Positions 42,682 to 52,512 of a stretch of 64,000 nucleotides of DNA are shown one piece after another (position 1 is the stretch's first letter; every line of letters starts with the position of its first letter). The notes beneath the pieces are model-generated. The model worked only from the letters and a program-made list of their open reading frames with translations, did no database searches and had not been told where the DNA came from. Origin of the DNA: Solimicrobium sp040544425 (GTDB lineage: Bacteria > Pseudomonadota > Gammaproteobacteria > Burkholderiales > Burkholderiaceae_D); assembly GCA_040544425.1 (NCBI GenBank), contig JBEONO010000004.1, positions 186,001 through 250,000 on the forward strand, written 5' to 3'. Made by a program: the position numbers and the translations under genes.

Positions 42682-44646
42682 TTATTTTTCGCTCAGCGAT
42701 AACTCAAACGGTGAGGCAGGGAGCCCGGCAGCGTTGAATAAATTTGCACCAGCCGGATTATCCGCCCACGCATAACGCACGCTGCGCGGATTGGCGACCT
42801 GGGCATTCCATACCAGCAGCGCATCGCCGATAATCCGTGCTTCGGCCCAGTGGAATTGATGATCTTCACCAGCGATGGCAATCTGCGTGAGTGCCTTCCC
42901 TTTGATCAGCAGGGGACTGGCACTGTGTTCAAAGTGCACCAGCAGGCCCGCAGCACGTTTTGTCAATTTGATTGCCAGCGGACCGGATGCGATCAGATCG
43001 TGTTCTCCATACGATATTTTTCTCGCCAGCAGTCCCAGCCGCTCGCCAACATCCTGCTTGTTGAGCGGATGAATATCATTCCATTCGCCCACATCAATCG
43101 CCACTGCCATGCCGGTGTTTTTCACTGCCAGAGCCTCACGCTGCGCCTGCCGGGTTTGCGCCCACTTGCTCTCGGTCGGCTCCTCATGCGCCTCCATAAA
43201 ATTGGCCAGCTGCACGTACAGGAAGGGAAAATCGCCCTGCCCAAACTGATGACGCCAGTCACGGATCATGGCGGGAAAAAGCGTCGCGTATTCCTTGGGA
43301 CGGCCGGTATTCGATTCGCCCTGATACCAGATCACGCCGCGGATAGCAGTATGCAAAACCGGCGCCAGTTTGGCGTTGAATTGCGTCTCGGGCTGGTAGT
43401 GCAAGGTGGTGGTTTCCGGCAGCGCGCCGCACTGCATGCCGATCCGGTAGTGCCATGCGCCTTCCAGACTCAGGCGCTCGATCCCGAGCTGCAAGGCGTA
43501 GAGTTTGTCGCGCACAAAACCGGGGCCCGAACTGTAACTGGTGAGGCGGATCGCGATGCTGTTACGGCCGGCATGCAGGACATTTGCAGCGAGCGGATAG
43601 ACGCGCATCGGATACTGATAAGTGGTGCTGCCGACCGCTTGATCATTGATCCACACCTCGTCGCCGTCCACCATCGCCCCCAGAAAAATTTGCGCGGGTA
43701 ATTGTGCCGCGGCCTGGCTCAGGGTCACGGTTTTGCGCAGCCAGATGACGCCGTTGCTAAAGTCGATCTGCTGCGCGTGAAACAGACCGGGTACGGTTAA
43801 CGTCGGCCAGTTTGTGTCGTCAAAATCGGCCTTGTTCCAGCCTTGCGGCAAACCGGGATCGGCACTGTTAGCCTTGGCATACCAGGCTGCGACACGGGCA
43901 TTTTCATCGCTGATGGTTTGTTGCCGGACTGCCGGATCCGATAATTTTTTGTAACGGGCCAGGTAGTCGGGATAGTCAAGCAGGGCCTGCTCACTCATCC
44001 ATGATTCGGCCGGAGAACCACCGGTCGCAATCGAGATGAGGCCGATCGGGATGTGATACTGCTGATACAGACTGCGCGCATAAAAAAAGCCAACGGCAGA
44101 AAATCCGGGCAGATTCCCGGGTGTCGCAGTTTTCCACTGTCCGGTCGGGAAATCTTTTTGCGGGCCATCGAAGGAATAAATAACCGGCACGAAAAATTCG
44201 CGCACCAGCGGCAGATCGGTGGTTTGAATCAGATCGGGATAGCGCGACGCAACCAGGCTGATCGGCAGTTCCATATTCGACTGTCCGGAGGTAATCCAGA
44301 CGTCGCCGATCTGCACATCATGCAGCGTGATCCGGTTCTTGCCCTGTACGCTGATCTGATAGGTCTGGCCGGTTTTAACCGGTTTGAATATTAGCTGCCA
44401 ATGTCCGCTTCTGGCGCGGGTCGTCAGTCGTTGCTGCGCGAACTGCACCGTGACCTGTTCGCCCTCGTCGGCCCAGCCCCAGATCCGCACCGGCTTGTCG
44501 CGTTGCAGGACCACGCCGTCGCCGAGCAGGCGCGGCAGGCTGACATCGGCGTGCGCCAACTCCATGACCGCAAAGAGAGCCAGCAAACCCGAACGCAACA
44601 GCGATAAAGCTTTCAAATTAACGGCGCTTGACGCGTGTTGCCACAT
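42682..44646 (-). CDS. SGNH acetylesterase of sialate-O-acetylesterase / CE20 type
   Basis: 654-aa exported esterase. The signal peptide (1-33) ends AHA. The SGNH blocks are GDVWITSGQSNMELP (Ser), RGVIWYQGESN and DIHPLNKQDVGERL (Asp/His). The catalytic domain is interrupted by a jelly-roll module (about 240-370), as in the CE20 enzyme of the Xanthomonas xyloglucan locus. It likely removes acetyl groups from xyloglucan side chains. Its start overlaps the xylH stop by 29 bp, tying it to the xylFGH operon. Confidence 0.88.
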   Translation of the reverse strand: MWQHASSAVNLKALSLLRSGLLALFAVMELAHADVSLPRLLGDGVVLQRDKPVRIWGWADEGEQVTVQFAQQRLTTRARSGHWQLIFKPVKTGQTYQISVQGKNRITLHDVQIGDVWITSGQSNMELPISLVASRYPDLIQTTDLPLVREFFVPVIYSFDGPQKDFPTGQWKTATPGNLPGFSAVGFFYARSLYQQYHIPIGLISIATGGSPAESWMSEQALLDYPDYLARYKKLSDPAVRQQTISDENARVAAWYAKANSADPGLPQGWNKADFDDTNWPTLTVPGLFHAQQIDFSNGVIWLRKTVTLSQAAAQLPAQIFLGAMVDGDEVWINDQAVGSTTYQYPMRVYPLAANVLHAGRNSIAIRLTSYSSGPGFVRDKLYALQLGIERLSLEGAWHYRIGMQCGALPETTTLHYQPETQFNAKLAPVLHTAIRGVIWYQGESNTGRPKEYATLFPAMIRDWRHQFGQGDFPFLYVQLANFMEAHEEPTESKWAQTRQAQREALAVKNTGMAVAIDVGEWNDIHPLNKQDVGERLGLLARKISYGEHDLIASGPLAIKLTKRAAGLLVHFEHSASPLLIKGKALTQIAIAGEDHQFHWAEARIIGDALLVWNAQVANPRSVRYAWADNPAGANLFNAAGLPASPFELSLSEK

Positions 44647-45760
44647 CCACCCAGACAGCCAGCGTCAGGATGCAGCCTTTGATAATCATCTGCCAGTAAG
44701 TATCGACGTCCAGCATCGACATACCGTTATCCAGCGACGCCATCACCAGCGCGCCGATCAGGGCGCCGTACACCGTACCGGAACCGCCGCGCATTGAGGT
44801 GCCGCCGATAAAGCAGGCGGCAATCGCATCGAGCTCACCCGAGGTACCGGCCGAGGGCGAACCGGCAGCCAGACGCGCCGTGTTGATCAGACCGGCCAGA
44901 GCGCACATCATGCCCATGATGCCGAAGATCCACAACTTGACTTTACGCACGTCGATGCCCGATAAACGGGTCGCTTCCAGATTGCTGCCGACCGCATAAA
45001 TGTGGCGGCCGAACACCGTTTGGGTAGCGATGTAACTGAACACGCCCAGCAACACCAGCAGCAGCAACACCGGCAGCGGAATGCCTTCGTAATCATTGAA
45101 GATGCGCACAAACGCAAACAGCACAGCGCCGATTACCAGCAGGCGAATTCCATCGCGCAGCTGGCTTGGTACCGGCAGACCGTGTTTTTTCAGATTGTTG
45201 CGCTGTTGCCAGGTCAGGAAAACGGCCAGTGCAAACAGGCCGATACCAAGCAGTACACCCAGTTGATTGGACAGATAGCCCTGACCGAGATAGACCAGCT
45301 CCGGCGAGACCGGCGCAATCGTCGCGCCGCCTGTCAGGCCGAGCACCATGCCGCGATAAATCAGCATCCCGCCCAGGCCAACGATGAAGGAAGGGATGCC
45401 GACAAAGGCAGTCAGATAACCATTTAAAAATCCCAGCAGCAGACCGCAGACCAGTACCAGCACCAGCACCACCGGCAGCGACAGATGCTGACTGACATCG
45501 AGCACCGCGGCAATCCCACCCAACAGCCCCAGGAGCGAGCCGACCGACAGATCGATTTCTCCGGAAATGATCACGAAGGTCATGCCCGAAGCGACGATGC
45601 CGGTGATGGCCATTTGCCGCATCAGGTTCGACAGGTTACGGGCCGAGACAAAGCCGCCCTCGGTTTGCCAGCTGAAGAACAGCCAGATCAGGGCAATGGC
45701 AATGACCAGCGCCAGAATTTTATAGCGTGTGAACAGCAGTTTGAGATTAGTGTGATTCAT
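44618..45760 (-). CDS. xylH: Xylose ABC transporter permease
   Basis: 380-aa inner-membrane permease of the BPD_transp_2 family with about ten helices. Characteristic segments: GMTFVIISGEIDLSVGSLLGL, the extended loop PVPSQLRDGIRLLVIGA, and GRHIYAVGSNLEATRLSGIDVRKVK, the cytoplasmic coupling region, then AAGSPSAGTSGELDAIAACFIGGTS. The length matches E. coli XylH (about 390). It is 74 bp after the xylG stop and overlaps the esterase start. Confidence 0.96.
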   Translation of the reverse strand: MNHTNLKLLFTRYKILALVIAIALIWLFFSWQTEGGFVSARNLSNLMRQMAITGIVASGMTFVIISGEIDLSVGSLLGLLGGIAAVLDVSQHLSLPVVLVLVLVCGLLLGFLNGYLTAFVGIPSFIVGLGGMLIYRGMVLGLTGGATIAPVSPELVYLGQGYLSNQLGVLLGIGLFALAVFLTWQQRNNLKKHGLPVPSQLRDGIRLLVIGAVLFAFVRIFNDYEGIPLPVLLLLVLLGVFSYIATQTVFGRHIYAVGSNLEATRLSGIDVRKVKLWIFGIMGMMCALAGLINTARLAAGSPSAGTSGELDAIAACFIGGTSMRGGSGTVYGALIGALVMASLDNGMSMLDVDTYWQMIIKGCILTLAVWVDVATRVKRR

Positions 45761-45834
45761 GAGTTTTTCTGGTCGTGAATAAAAAATGATTTGATGGTTC
45801 TTGATATCTGCGTGGGCTGGGATTTAATCTCAGC

Positions 45835-47352
45835 CTAGGTAATTGCCGCGGTCAACAGCATTTCCTGGGTCAGTTCATGGTTGACAAAATTGCCGCGCAA
45901 TCTGCCTTCGCCCATCACCAGCACCCGGTCCGAAATGCCCAGCACTTCCGGCAATTCCGAGGACACCATGATGATCGCCATGCCCTGTTTGGCCAGCTCG
46001 AACATCAGCTTGTAGATTTCGTATTTGGCACCGACATCGACGCCGCGCGTTGGCTCATCCAGAATCAGCACCTGCGGATTGGTCAGCAGCATTTTCGACA
46101 GCACCACTTTTTGCTGATTGCCACCCGACAGACTGGTGATCGGCAAAAACGGACTGGCGGTTTTAATTTTCAGACGGCCGATCTGTTCGGTCACCGTCAG
46201 CAGTTCCCGCTCACGATCCACCCGGGTGCGGCTTGCAAAAGTATTGAGGATCGACAGGGTGATGTTTTGACCGACATCCAGATCAGCAACAATGCCATGC
46301 TGCTTGCGATCTTCCGGCACCAGCGCCAGTCCGGCGCGGATTGCTTTGAGCGGGGTGGAGGTATCGATCTTTTTCCCATGCAGCCAGACTTCGGCCTGAT
46401 AGCTGCCCGGATAGGCGCCGAACAGGGCCGTGACCAGTTCGGTCCGACCGGCTCCGACCAGCCCGGCAATGCCCAGAATCTCGCCCTTGCGCAGCGAGAA
46501 CGACACGTCATCAACGCGCTTGCGGCTGGGATTGGTGATGTCCTGGCAGCTGATATTTTTTGCTTCCAGAATCACCTCACCCAGTTCATGGTCCTGCTTG
46601 GGATAGAGCTGATTCATTTCGCGGCCGACCATTTGCGCGATGATGCGATTGACATCCAGTTCCTGCATCGGCGTCGAGGCAATGTGCTTGCCGTCGCGGA
46701 TCACCACGATGGTGTCGCAGATCGCGGCAACTTCATCGAGCTTGTGTGAAATGTAAACGCAGGCCACGCCCTTGGCCTTGAGTGCGCGGATCAGATCCAG
46801 CAGCACGGCAATTTCCGATTCGGTGAGCGACGAGGAAGGCTCATCCAGAATCAGCAGTCTGGCATTTTTGTTGAGTGCCTTGGCAATCTCGATCAACTGC
46901 TGATGGCCGCCGCCATAATTCATCACCGGCGCGACTACATTGACGTCGTTCAGTTTCAGTTCCGCCATCAGTTGTTCGGCGCGGCTGTTCATGGCCGGGT
47001 AATTCATGCGTCCGCCCGGCAGCGTCAGTTCATTACCGAGAAACAGATTTTCCGTCACCGACAGTTCCGGCACCAGCATCAATTCCTGATGAATGATGAC
47101 GATGCCCGCTGCTTCCGTATCGCGAATTGAGGTGGCGCGCAAAGGCTGTCCCTGCCACAGGATTTCGCCATCCCAGGTGTCATGCGGATAGACTGCCGAA
47201 AGAATTTTCATCAGCGTCGATTTGCCCGCGCCGTTCTCGCCGCACAGGCCGATGCACTCGCCGGCCTTGATATTCAAATCAATCCCATCGAGCGCACGCA
47301 CGCCGTTGAACTGCTTGACGATGCCCTTCATTTCCAGCAGGTATTCTGACAT
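45835..47352 (-). CDS. xylG: Xylose ABC transporter ATP-binding protein (two ABC domains)
   Basis: 505 aa from ATG 47352 (a GTG four codons earlier is possible). Two fused ABC domains. The first has Walker A GENGAGKSTLM and Walker B LLILDEPSSSLTESE. The second has GLVGAGRTELVTALFG in place of Walker A (a degenerate site as usual), signature SLSGGNQQKVVLSK and VLILDEPTRGVDVGAKYEIY. It powers uptake with XylH and XylF. A ~305-bp gap filled with a REP composite separates it from xylF. Confidence 0.96.
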   Translation of the reverse strand: MSEYLLEMKGIVKQFNGVRALDGIDLNIKAGECIGLCGENGAGKSTLMKILSAVYPHDTWDGEILWQGQPLRATSIRDTEAAGIVIIHQELMLVPELSVTENLFLGNELTLPGGRMNYPAMNSRAEQLMAELKLNDVNVVAPVMNYGGGHQQLIEIAKALNKNARLLILDEPSSSLTESEIAVLLDLIRALKAKGVACVYISHKLDEVAAICDTIVVIRDGKHIASTPMQELDVNRIIAQMVGREMNQLYPKQDHELGEVILEAKNISCQDITNPSRKRVDDVSFSLRKGEILGIAGLVGAGRTELVTALFGAYPGSYQAEVWLHGKKIDTSTPLKAIRAGLALVPEDRKQHGIVADLDVGQNITLSILNTFASRTRVDRERELLTVTEQIGRLKIKTASPFLPITSLSGGNQQKVVLSKMLLTNPQVLILDEPTRGVDVGAKYEIYKLMFELAKQGMAIIMVSSELPEVLGISDRVLVMGEGRLRGNFVNHELTQEMLLTAAIT

Positions 47353-47428
47353 ACACTTACTCACTTATTTCTGAAGTCTCTCAGGAGACGGTATTTATTT
47401 GCTCATGTGGATTTAACGACCGACTGCA

Positions 47429-47622
47429 ACGCCACTGGGTTCCCGCCTAACCCCGCGGGAACGACGGGGAGCGAGACGGGGTCGCCGATTAACGTCGTTC
47501 CCGCGGCCTCAGGCTGAAAAACCTTTGGACGCTAAGGAAACTTCCCTTGCAAGGGAAGTTCGTTCCGCAGGCGCACTGCATGCAGTGCGAAACCCCTGCT
47601 GCACCGGGAACCCAGCGTCGTA
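47429..47622. repeat. Composite REP/BIME-like element with 105-bp segment (copy 2)
   Basis: In the xylF-xylG gap. It contains a forward REP (47430-47465), an inverted REP (47493-47514) and the 105-bp segment (47511-47615) that is identical to 28617-28721. It ends in a reverse REP half (GGGAACCCAGCGTCGT). The strong hairpins may lower xylGH expression relative to xylF, as often seen for binding-protein operons. Confidence 0.9.
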
Positions 47623-47657
47623 CCAACAGCCATCAATTCAGCCGAACATGTGCCAAC

Positions 47658-48662
47658 TCATTTACCCGACAATTGTGCCGCCGTATAAAACCCATCAGTC
47701 ACCAACAGATTCACATTCGCCTTGGTCAGCAGGGTCGGTTTCAGCAGCAGTGCATCGACTTTTTTGAAGCCATTGTCATACTGCGCGTTGAAGGCCGGTT
47801 TTTCATTGCGTGCCAGCTGCACAGCCAGCTTGGCCGCTTCAGTTGCGATCAGTTTCAATGGTTTGTAGACCGTCATGGTCTGGGTGCCGGCGCTGACCCG
47901 ACGCACACCTGCCAGATCGGCATCCTGACCCGACACTGCCACCAGTCCACTCAATTTTTGCGCAGCCAGAGCCTGAATCGCGCCACCGGCAGTGCCGTCA
48001 TTCGAGGCCACAATCGCGTCGATCTTGTTGTTGTTGGCAGTCAGGGCGTTTTCAATAATTGCCAGCGCTTCGGAGGCGCTCCAGTCTTTCACCCACTGTT
48101 TCCCGACGATCTTGATATCGCCCTTGTCAACCAGCGGCTGCAAGACTTTCATCTGTCCTTCGCGCAGCATCTTGGCGTTGTTGTCGGTTGGCGCGCCGCC
48201 CAGCAAATAGTAATTGCCCTTCGGTTTCACCTGCACCACACCCTGCGCCTGCATCTCGCCGACCATGCGGTTATCAAATGAAATGTAGGCATCGATATCG
48301 GCATTGAGAATCAGCCGGTCATACGAGATCACTTTGATATGGGATTTTTTGGCTTCGGCAATCGCATTGTTCAACACCGTGGCGTTGTAAGGCACGATCA
48401 CCAGCACATCCACACCACGCGAAATCAGATTTTCGATCTGGGCGATCTGTCTTTGCTCGCTGGCGTCGGCTGATTGCACGTAAACCTTGGCACCCTGTTG
48501 TTCGGCTGCTGCCAGAAAATAATCACGATCCCGGCTCCAGCGTTCTACGCGCAAGTCGTCAATTGAAAAGCCGATCTTTGGATTCTTGGCATCGGCACTG
48601 GCAGTACCGCTGTTTAATAACATCAGAACTGCCATGGCAGCAGCGCCTACTATTTTCTTCAT
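47658..48662 (-). CDS. xylF: Xylose-binding periplasmic protein
   Basis: 334 aa, signal peptide ending SADA near residue 24. A periplasmic sugar-binding protein of the type-1 (ribose/xylose) family. Markers: KIGFSIDDLRVERWSRDRDYF, NLISRGVDVLVIVPYN, KVISYDRLILNADIDAYISFDN and IVASNDGTAGGAIQALAAQ. It delivers xylose to XylGH. It is the first gene of xylFGH. An operator-like sequence lies 75-100 bp upstream. It may also be read from the GH3-galM unit. Confidence 0.97.
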   Translation of the reverse strand: MKKIVGAAAMAVLMLLNSGTASADAKNPKIGFSIDDLRVERWSRDRDYFLAAAEQQGAKVYVQSADASEQRQIAQIENLISRGVDVLVIVPYNATVLNNAIAEAKKSHIKVISYDRLILNADIDAYISFDNRMVGEMQAQGVVQVKPKGNYYLLGGAPTDNNAKMLREGQMKVLQPLVDKGDIKIVGKQWVKDWSASEALAIIENALTANNNKIDAIVASNDGTAGGAIQALAAQKLSGLVAVSGQDADLAGVRRVSAGTQTMTVYKPLKLIATEAAKLAVQLARNEKPAFNAQYDNGFKKVDALLLKPTLLTKANVNLLVTDGFYTAAQLSGK

Positions 48663-48737
48663 GTTTCACTCCCTGTTATTGTCTTGTTTTGCAAACTGCC
48701 ACATTAGCACAAACCAATCCGCCACTGCGCTTTGCTG

Positions 48738-48758
48738 CACTGCACTTCGTCAAACTAT
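48738..48758 (-). promoter_or_regulatory. Possible weak XylR site upstream of xylF
   Basis: Minus-strand sequence shares TAGTTTGA and the GAA core with the XylR operator (13/21 in all), about 76 bp before the xylF start. The right half is poor and no clear promoter geometry is seen. Confidence 0.3.
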
Positions 48759-48766
48759 TTTGTACG

Positions 48767-49777
48767 TCAATTCTCGATACCCAATTGATACACCGTGGTC
48801 TGCCGGTAAATCTGGCCGGGCCGCAGAATAACGTCTTGAGCATACGGTCCGTTAATCTGATCAGGGCTGGCATGCGCCTCCAGGCAGAACCCGTCGTGCT
48901 TTTGATAGGGCTTGCCGTGTCGCCCGGGCACACCAGCGAGTGAATTGCCACTGTAGAACTGCAGTCCCGCCTCGGTGCTGGCGACAATCAGCCTGCGCCC
49001 GGAAACGGGATCAACCACTCTGGCCAGTTCGCGCAGCGTGTGAATGTTGGCTTCGCCCGGCAATCTGGCGCAATAAAAATGATCGAAGCCACCGGCCAGC
49101 TGAAGTTGTGGATCTGCCATTGCCAGATGCTCACCGATTGGCGCGGGCTGACGAAAATCAAAAGCACTGCCCGCCACCGATGCCACGGCCACCGCGATGC
49201 CGCTGTCATCGATGCGCATAAAATGATCGGCGTGAATTTGCAGCAGGTGCTGACCAATGTCGGCACTGGAGCCGTTCAGATTGAAATACGGATGCGAGGT
49301 CAGATTGATGGCGGTCGGTGCGTCAGACTCGGCTTCGTAGCGGATCGTCAGGCTGCCATCGTCGTCCAGCTGATAATGCACCGAGACTTTCAGATTGCCC
49401 TGAAAGCCGTTGTCACCGTCGGGCGAAGTCAGTGTCAGTGTCAGACCCTGTGCCGTCTCGCTGGCCTGCCAGTGGGCCTGAAAAAAACCGCTTGGGCCGC
49501 CATGCAGATGATTGCCCCGGTCGTTCGTTGTCACCTGCTGCGTTTTTCCATCCAGCATGAAGCGGCCATGTTTGATCCGGTTGGCCCAGCGCCCGACTAC
49601 GGCACCGAAAAAATCCTTGTTGGTGACATACGATTGCGCGTCAGGATAGCCCAGCAACACGTCGGCCATCTGGCCATCACGATCCGGTGCCTGCCAGGAG
49701 AGCAGGGCGGCACCGCGCTCGCTGACAGTCACGGTCATATTTTGCGCATTGCGCAAGCTGAATTGCCGGTCTTCCAT
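48767..49777 (-). CDS. galM: Aldose 1-epimerase (mutarotase)
   Basis: Interconverts alpha and beta anomers of aldoses, probably xylose or glucose released here. 336 aa. Catalytic and binding motifs: DRGNHLHGG, INLTSHPYFNLNG (acid His) and the base Glu in HDGFCLEAHASPDQIN. No signal peptide, so cytoplasmic. It starts 12 bp after the GH3 stop and precedes xylF by about 100 bp, so it probably belongs to the GH3-galM-xylFGH transcript. Confidence 0.95.
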   Translation of the reverse strand: MEDRQFSLRNAQNMTVTVSERGAALLSWQAPDRDGQMADVLLGYPDAQSYVTNKDFFGAVVGRWANRIKHGRFMLDGKTQQVTTNDRGNHLHGGPSGFFQAHWQASETAQGLTLTLTSPDGDNGFQGNLKVSVHYQLDDDGSLTIRYEAESDAPTAINLTSHPYFNLNGSSADIGQHLLQIHADHFMRIDDSGIAVAVASVAGSAFDFRQPAPIGEHLAMADPQLQLAGGFDHFYCARLPGEANIHTLRELARVVDPVSGRRLIVASTEAGLQFYSGNSLAGVPGRHGKPYQKHDGFCLEAHASPDQINGPYAQDVILRPGQIYRQTTVYQLGIEN

Positions 49778-49789
49778 GGCGCTATCCGT

Positions 49790-52213
49790 TCAGAGCACAG
49801 TCAGCGTAGTCGACTTCAACTCCGCGCTGCTTGGTCCGGCGAATACCGTGAAGGTGCCCGGTTCGACCACCCGTTTCATGTCGGCGTTGTAAAACCACAG
49901 GTCGGAAGGGTGAATGTCAAAACTGAGCGTTTTGGTTTCACCGGGAGACAGCGTCACGCGCTGGAAGGCCTTCAATTCCAGCACCGGCCGCGTCACTGAA
50001 CTGATGTCATCGCGAATATAAATCTGCACCACTTCATCGCCGGTGACAGCGCCGGTGTTACTGACCTCGACCACAACTTGTGTGCTGTCGGATAAGCCGA
50101 TGCTGGCCTTGCCGAGGCGGGGCGCGGAAATTGTAAACGTCGTGTAGCTGAGGCCAAAACCAAACGGGAACAGCGGCTTGGTGGTGCCATCCAGATAACC
50201 ACGGCGCGCACTCGGTTTGTAGTTGTAGAAGATCGGCAGCTGACCAACATTTCTGGCAATCGAGACCGGCAGTTTACCGCCCGGATTGGCGCGGCCAAAC
50301 AACAGATCGGTCACGGCATGGCCGGTTTCCTGTCCCATATACCAGCCTTCGATCACTGCGTTGGCGCGCTCGGCGATCATGTTCACCGACAGCGGACGGC
50401 CGTTCAGCAGCACTACAATCGTCAGTTTGCCGAGATCAAAAATCGCTTTGGCCAAATCGTTTTGCTGCCCGATCAGATCAAGACTTTCACGATCACCCAA
50501 ATGATTGTCCGCCCAGGCTTCGCGACTGGTCTGCTCGTTATCACCCAGCACCATCACGATCGTGTCTGCCGACCTGGCGGCTTCGACCGCTTCGGCAATC
50601 AATTTTGCGTTGACTTCCGGTGGCGTAAATTTGACTTCATCGACACCCCAGATGTGACCCTCGGTGATGCGCACACCCTCTGCGTAATTCAGGGTGAATC
50701 CGGCGCGCTGCGCTTCCTGCTGCAGTCCCTCGTAGACCGACACCACGTGGCGCGGTGTGCTTGAGTAACCACCGATCGGACAATCCTTGGCATGCGTGCC
50801 GAGCAGCAGCACGCGACCAACTTTGTCGGCCTTGAGCGGCAAAATGTTCTGTGCGTTTTTCAGCAATACCGCGCTGCGCGTGGCGGCGCGACGGGCCAGT
50901 GCAATCGCATCCGGCGTGGCAGTCAGACTGTCGGCCTGTGCGGCATCGACATAAGGATGTTCAAACAGACCAGCCTGGAATTTCAGTTTCAGCACGCGAC
51001 GTACTGCCTGATCAATTTCCTGTTCGCTGACGCGCTTGGACTTGACCAGCTCGACCAGTGTTTCATAGGCCAGACCGTCCGGCGTTTCGACATCGACACC
51101 GGCCTTGATCGCGCGGTACGCCGCTTCAATTGGCGTGGCGACCAGTTTATGGCGGGTGATCAATTCATTGATGGCAAAGTAATCCGACACCACCATCCCT
51201 TTGAAGCCCCATTCTTCGCGCATCACTTTGGTTAACATCCAGCGATTGGCATGCGACGGGACACCATCAATTTCGTTATACGAAGGCATCACCGCGCTGA
51301 TATTGGTTTCGTGAATGATTTTTTCGAAGGGCGGGAAGAAGTCTTCGCGCAATACGCGCTCGCCGATATCGGCAGGACCGATATTGGTGCCGTTCTCAGG
51401 CTGACCATGGCCGGTCAGATGTTTCAGAGTCGCCAGTACTTTGTTCGGTGCCAGCGGCAGCGTCTCGCCCATAAAACCGAGCACCGCAGCCTTGCCTATT
51501 GCGCCGCACAATACCGGATCTTCGCCATAGGTTTCTTCGATGCGGCCCCAGCGCGGTTCGCGTGCCACGTCCACCACCGGAGCGAGCGCCATATTGGCAC
51601 CGCGGGCACGCATTTCTCGCGCTGCAACACTGAAAATTTCGGTCACCATGGCCGGATCAAACGACGACGCCAGACCAATTGCCTGCGGAAAGGAGGTGGC
51701 ATCCGGCGCAACATAACCATGCAGCGCTTCTTCATGCATCATCATCGGAATCCCGAGGCGGGTCTGTTCGACCGCCCATTTTTGCGCAGCGTTGGTGTAC
51801 GCGGCAGTTTCTGCTGCATTGCGATTGACCAGCGCGCCATTGTCACCGGCAGCACTGGCGGCCCCGAGCTGACGATCGGAAGGACGCGCGATCATGCCCA
51901 GACCATGCGGATACCGCGCTGCAGCACGTTCGGCAGAGAAGTTGCTGGCGCTGTCCTGGATGGCATCTTTCTTTTGCCAGACGCATTGCAGCTGCATCAC
52001 TTTTTCTTCCAGCGTCATGCGACCCATCAGGTCTTTGACCCGGGCGTCGATGGCGGCCTGTGGATTTTTATATAGGGGAAGTGCCTTGGAACCAGCGGCG
52101 GTTTTCTCATCCGCAGCCAGGGCCCACACTGAATTCGGTAATGCTGCTACTGCGGCTGTGGCTGCGGCAATGCTGCCGACAGACGACAGAAACTGTCTGC
52201 GTTTGATGGTCAT
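49790..52213 (-). CDS. GH3 beta-glucosidase/beta-xylosidase, exported
   Basis: 807 aa from ATG 52213 with GGAG upstream; the frame upstream to 52345 is not coding-like. A twin-arginine signal KRRQFLSSVGSIAAA. The GH3 N-terminal barrel has the nucleophile Asp344 in GMVVSDYFAIN. The second domain has VVLLNGRPLSVN, and a fibronectin-III-like tail follows. It releases glucose or xylose from oligosaccharide ends in the periplasm. It is the first gene of the minus-strand GH3-galM-xylFGH-CE20 series and is divergent from the MFS gene. Confidence 0.94.
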   Translation of the reverse strand: MTIKRRQFLSSVGSIAAATAAVAALPNSVWALAADEKTAAGSKALPLYKNPQAAIDARVKDLMGRMTLEEKVMQLQCVWQKKDAIQDSASNFSAERAAARYPHGLGMIARPSDRQLGAASAAGDNGALVNRNAAETAAYTNAAQKWAVEQTRLGIPMMMHEEALHGYVAPDATSFPQAIGLASSFDPAMVTEIFSVAAREMRARGANMALAPVVDVAREPRWGRIEETYGEDPVLCGAIGKAAVLGFMGETLPLAPNKVLATLKHLTGHGQPENGTNIGPADIGERVLREDFFPPFEKIIHETNISAVMPSYNEIDGVPSHANRWMLTKVMREEWGFKGMVVSDYFAINELITRHKLVATPIEAAYRAIKAGVDVETPDGLAYETLVELVKSKRVSEQEIDQAVRRVLKLKFQAGLFEHPYVDAAQADSLTATPDAIALARRAATRSAVLLKNAQNILPLKADKVGRVLLLGTHAKDCPIGGYSSTPRHVVSVYEGLQQEAQRAGFTLNYAEGVRITEGHIWGVDEVKFTPPEVNAKLIAEAVEAARSADTIVMVLGDNEQTSREAWADNHLGDRESLDLIGQQNDLAKAIFDLGKLTIVVLLNGRPLSVNMIAERANAVIEGWYMGQETGHAVTDLLFGRANPGGKLPVSIARNVGQLPIFYNYKPSARRGYLDGTTKPLFPFGFGLSYTTFTISAPRLGKASIGLSDSTQVVVEVSNTGAVTGDEVVQIYIRDDISSVTRPVLELKAFQRVTLSPGETKTLSFDIHPSDLWFYNADMKRVVEPGTFTVFAGPSSAELKSTTLTVL

Positions 52214-52276
52214 GCGAGGTCTCCTGTAATTTTTATCAATCCGATTTACTGTCCCGGATAATTTATTTGTCCGTGG

Positions 52277-52317
52277 AATATAGTGGCTGATTTGAATTTG
52301 TGCAAGCAAAAAACTAA
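52277..52317 (-). promoter_or_regulatory. GH3 promoter with degenerate XylR-like operator
   Basis: On the minus strand TTGCAC, a 17-bp spacer and TATATT (52277-52282) form a promoter. The overlapping 21-bp window 52297-52317 matches the xylB/receptor operator at 14 positions, including TTAGTTT. The layout is the same as at those promoters with a shift of one base. Confidence 0.45.
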
Positions 52318-52512
52318 ATCGACAGCGAAAAGATTCAAATTGCAAAATTTATGTCGCTTATTTATGGCAACTGCGTGGCAACTGCGTGTCCGCAAAATTA
52401 ACTGTTAACCATCTTTTTCGGTTCGATTTCCGGGTCTTGATCAGTCTGCCAACATGGCCATCCGGATTGTCTGGCAATTAGTTCGAAATAAAAATTAATT
52501 TGGTATTTTCGA

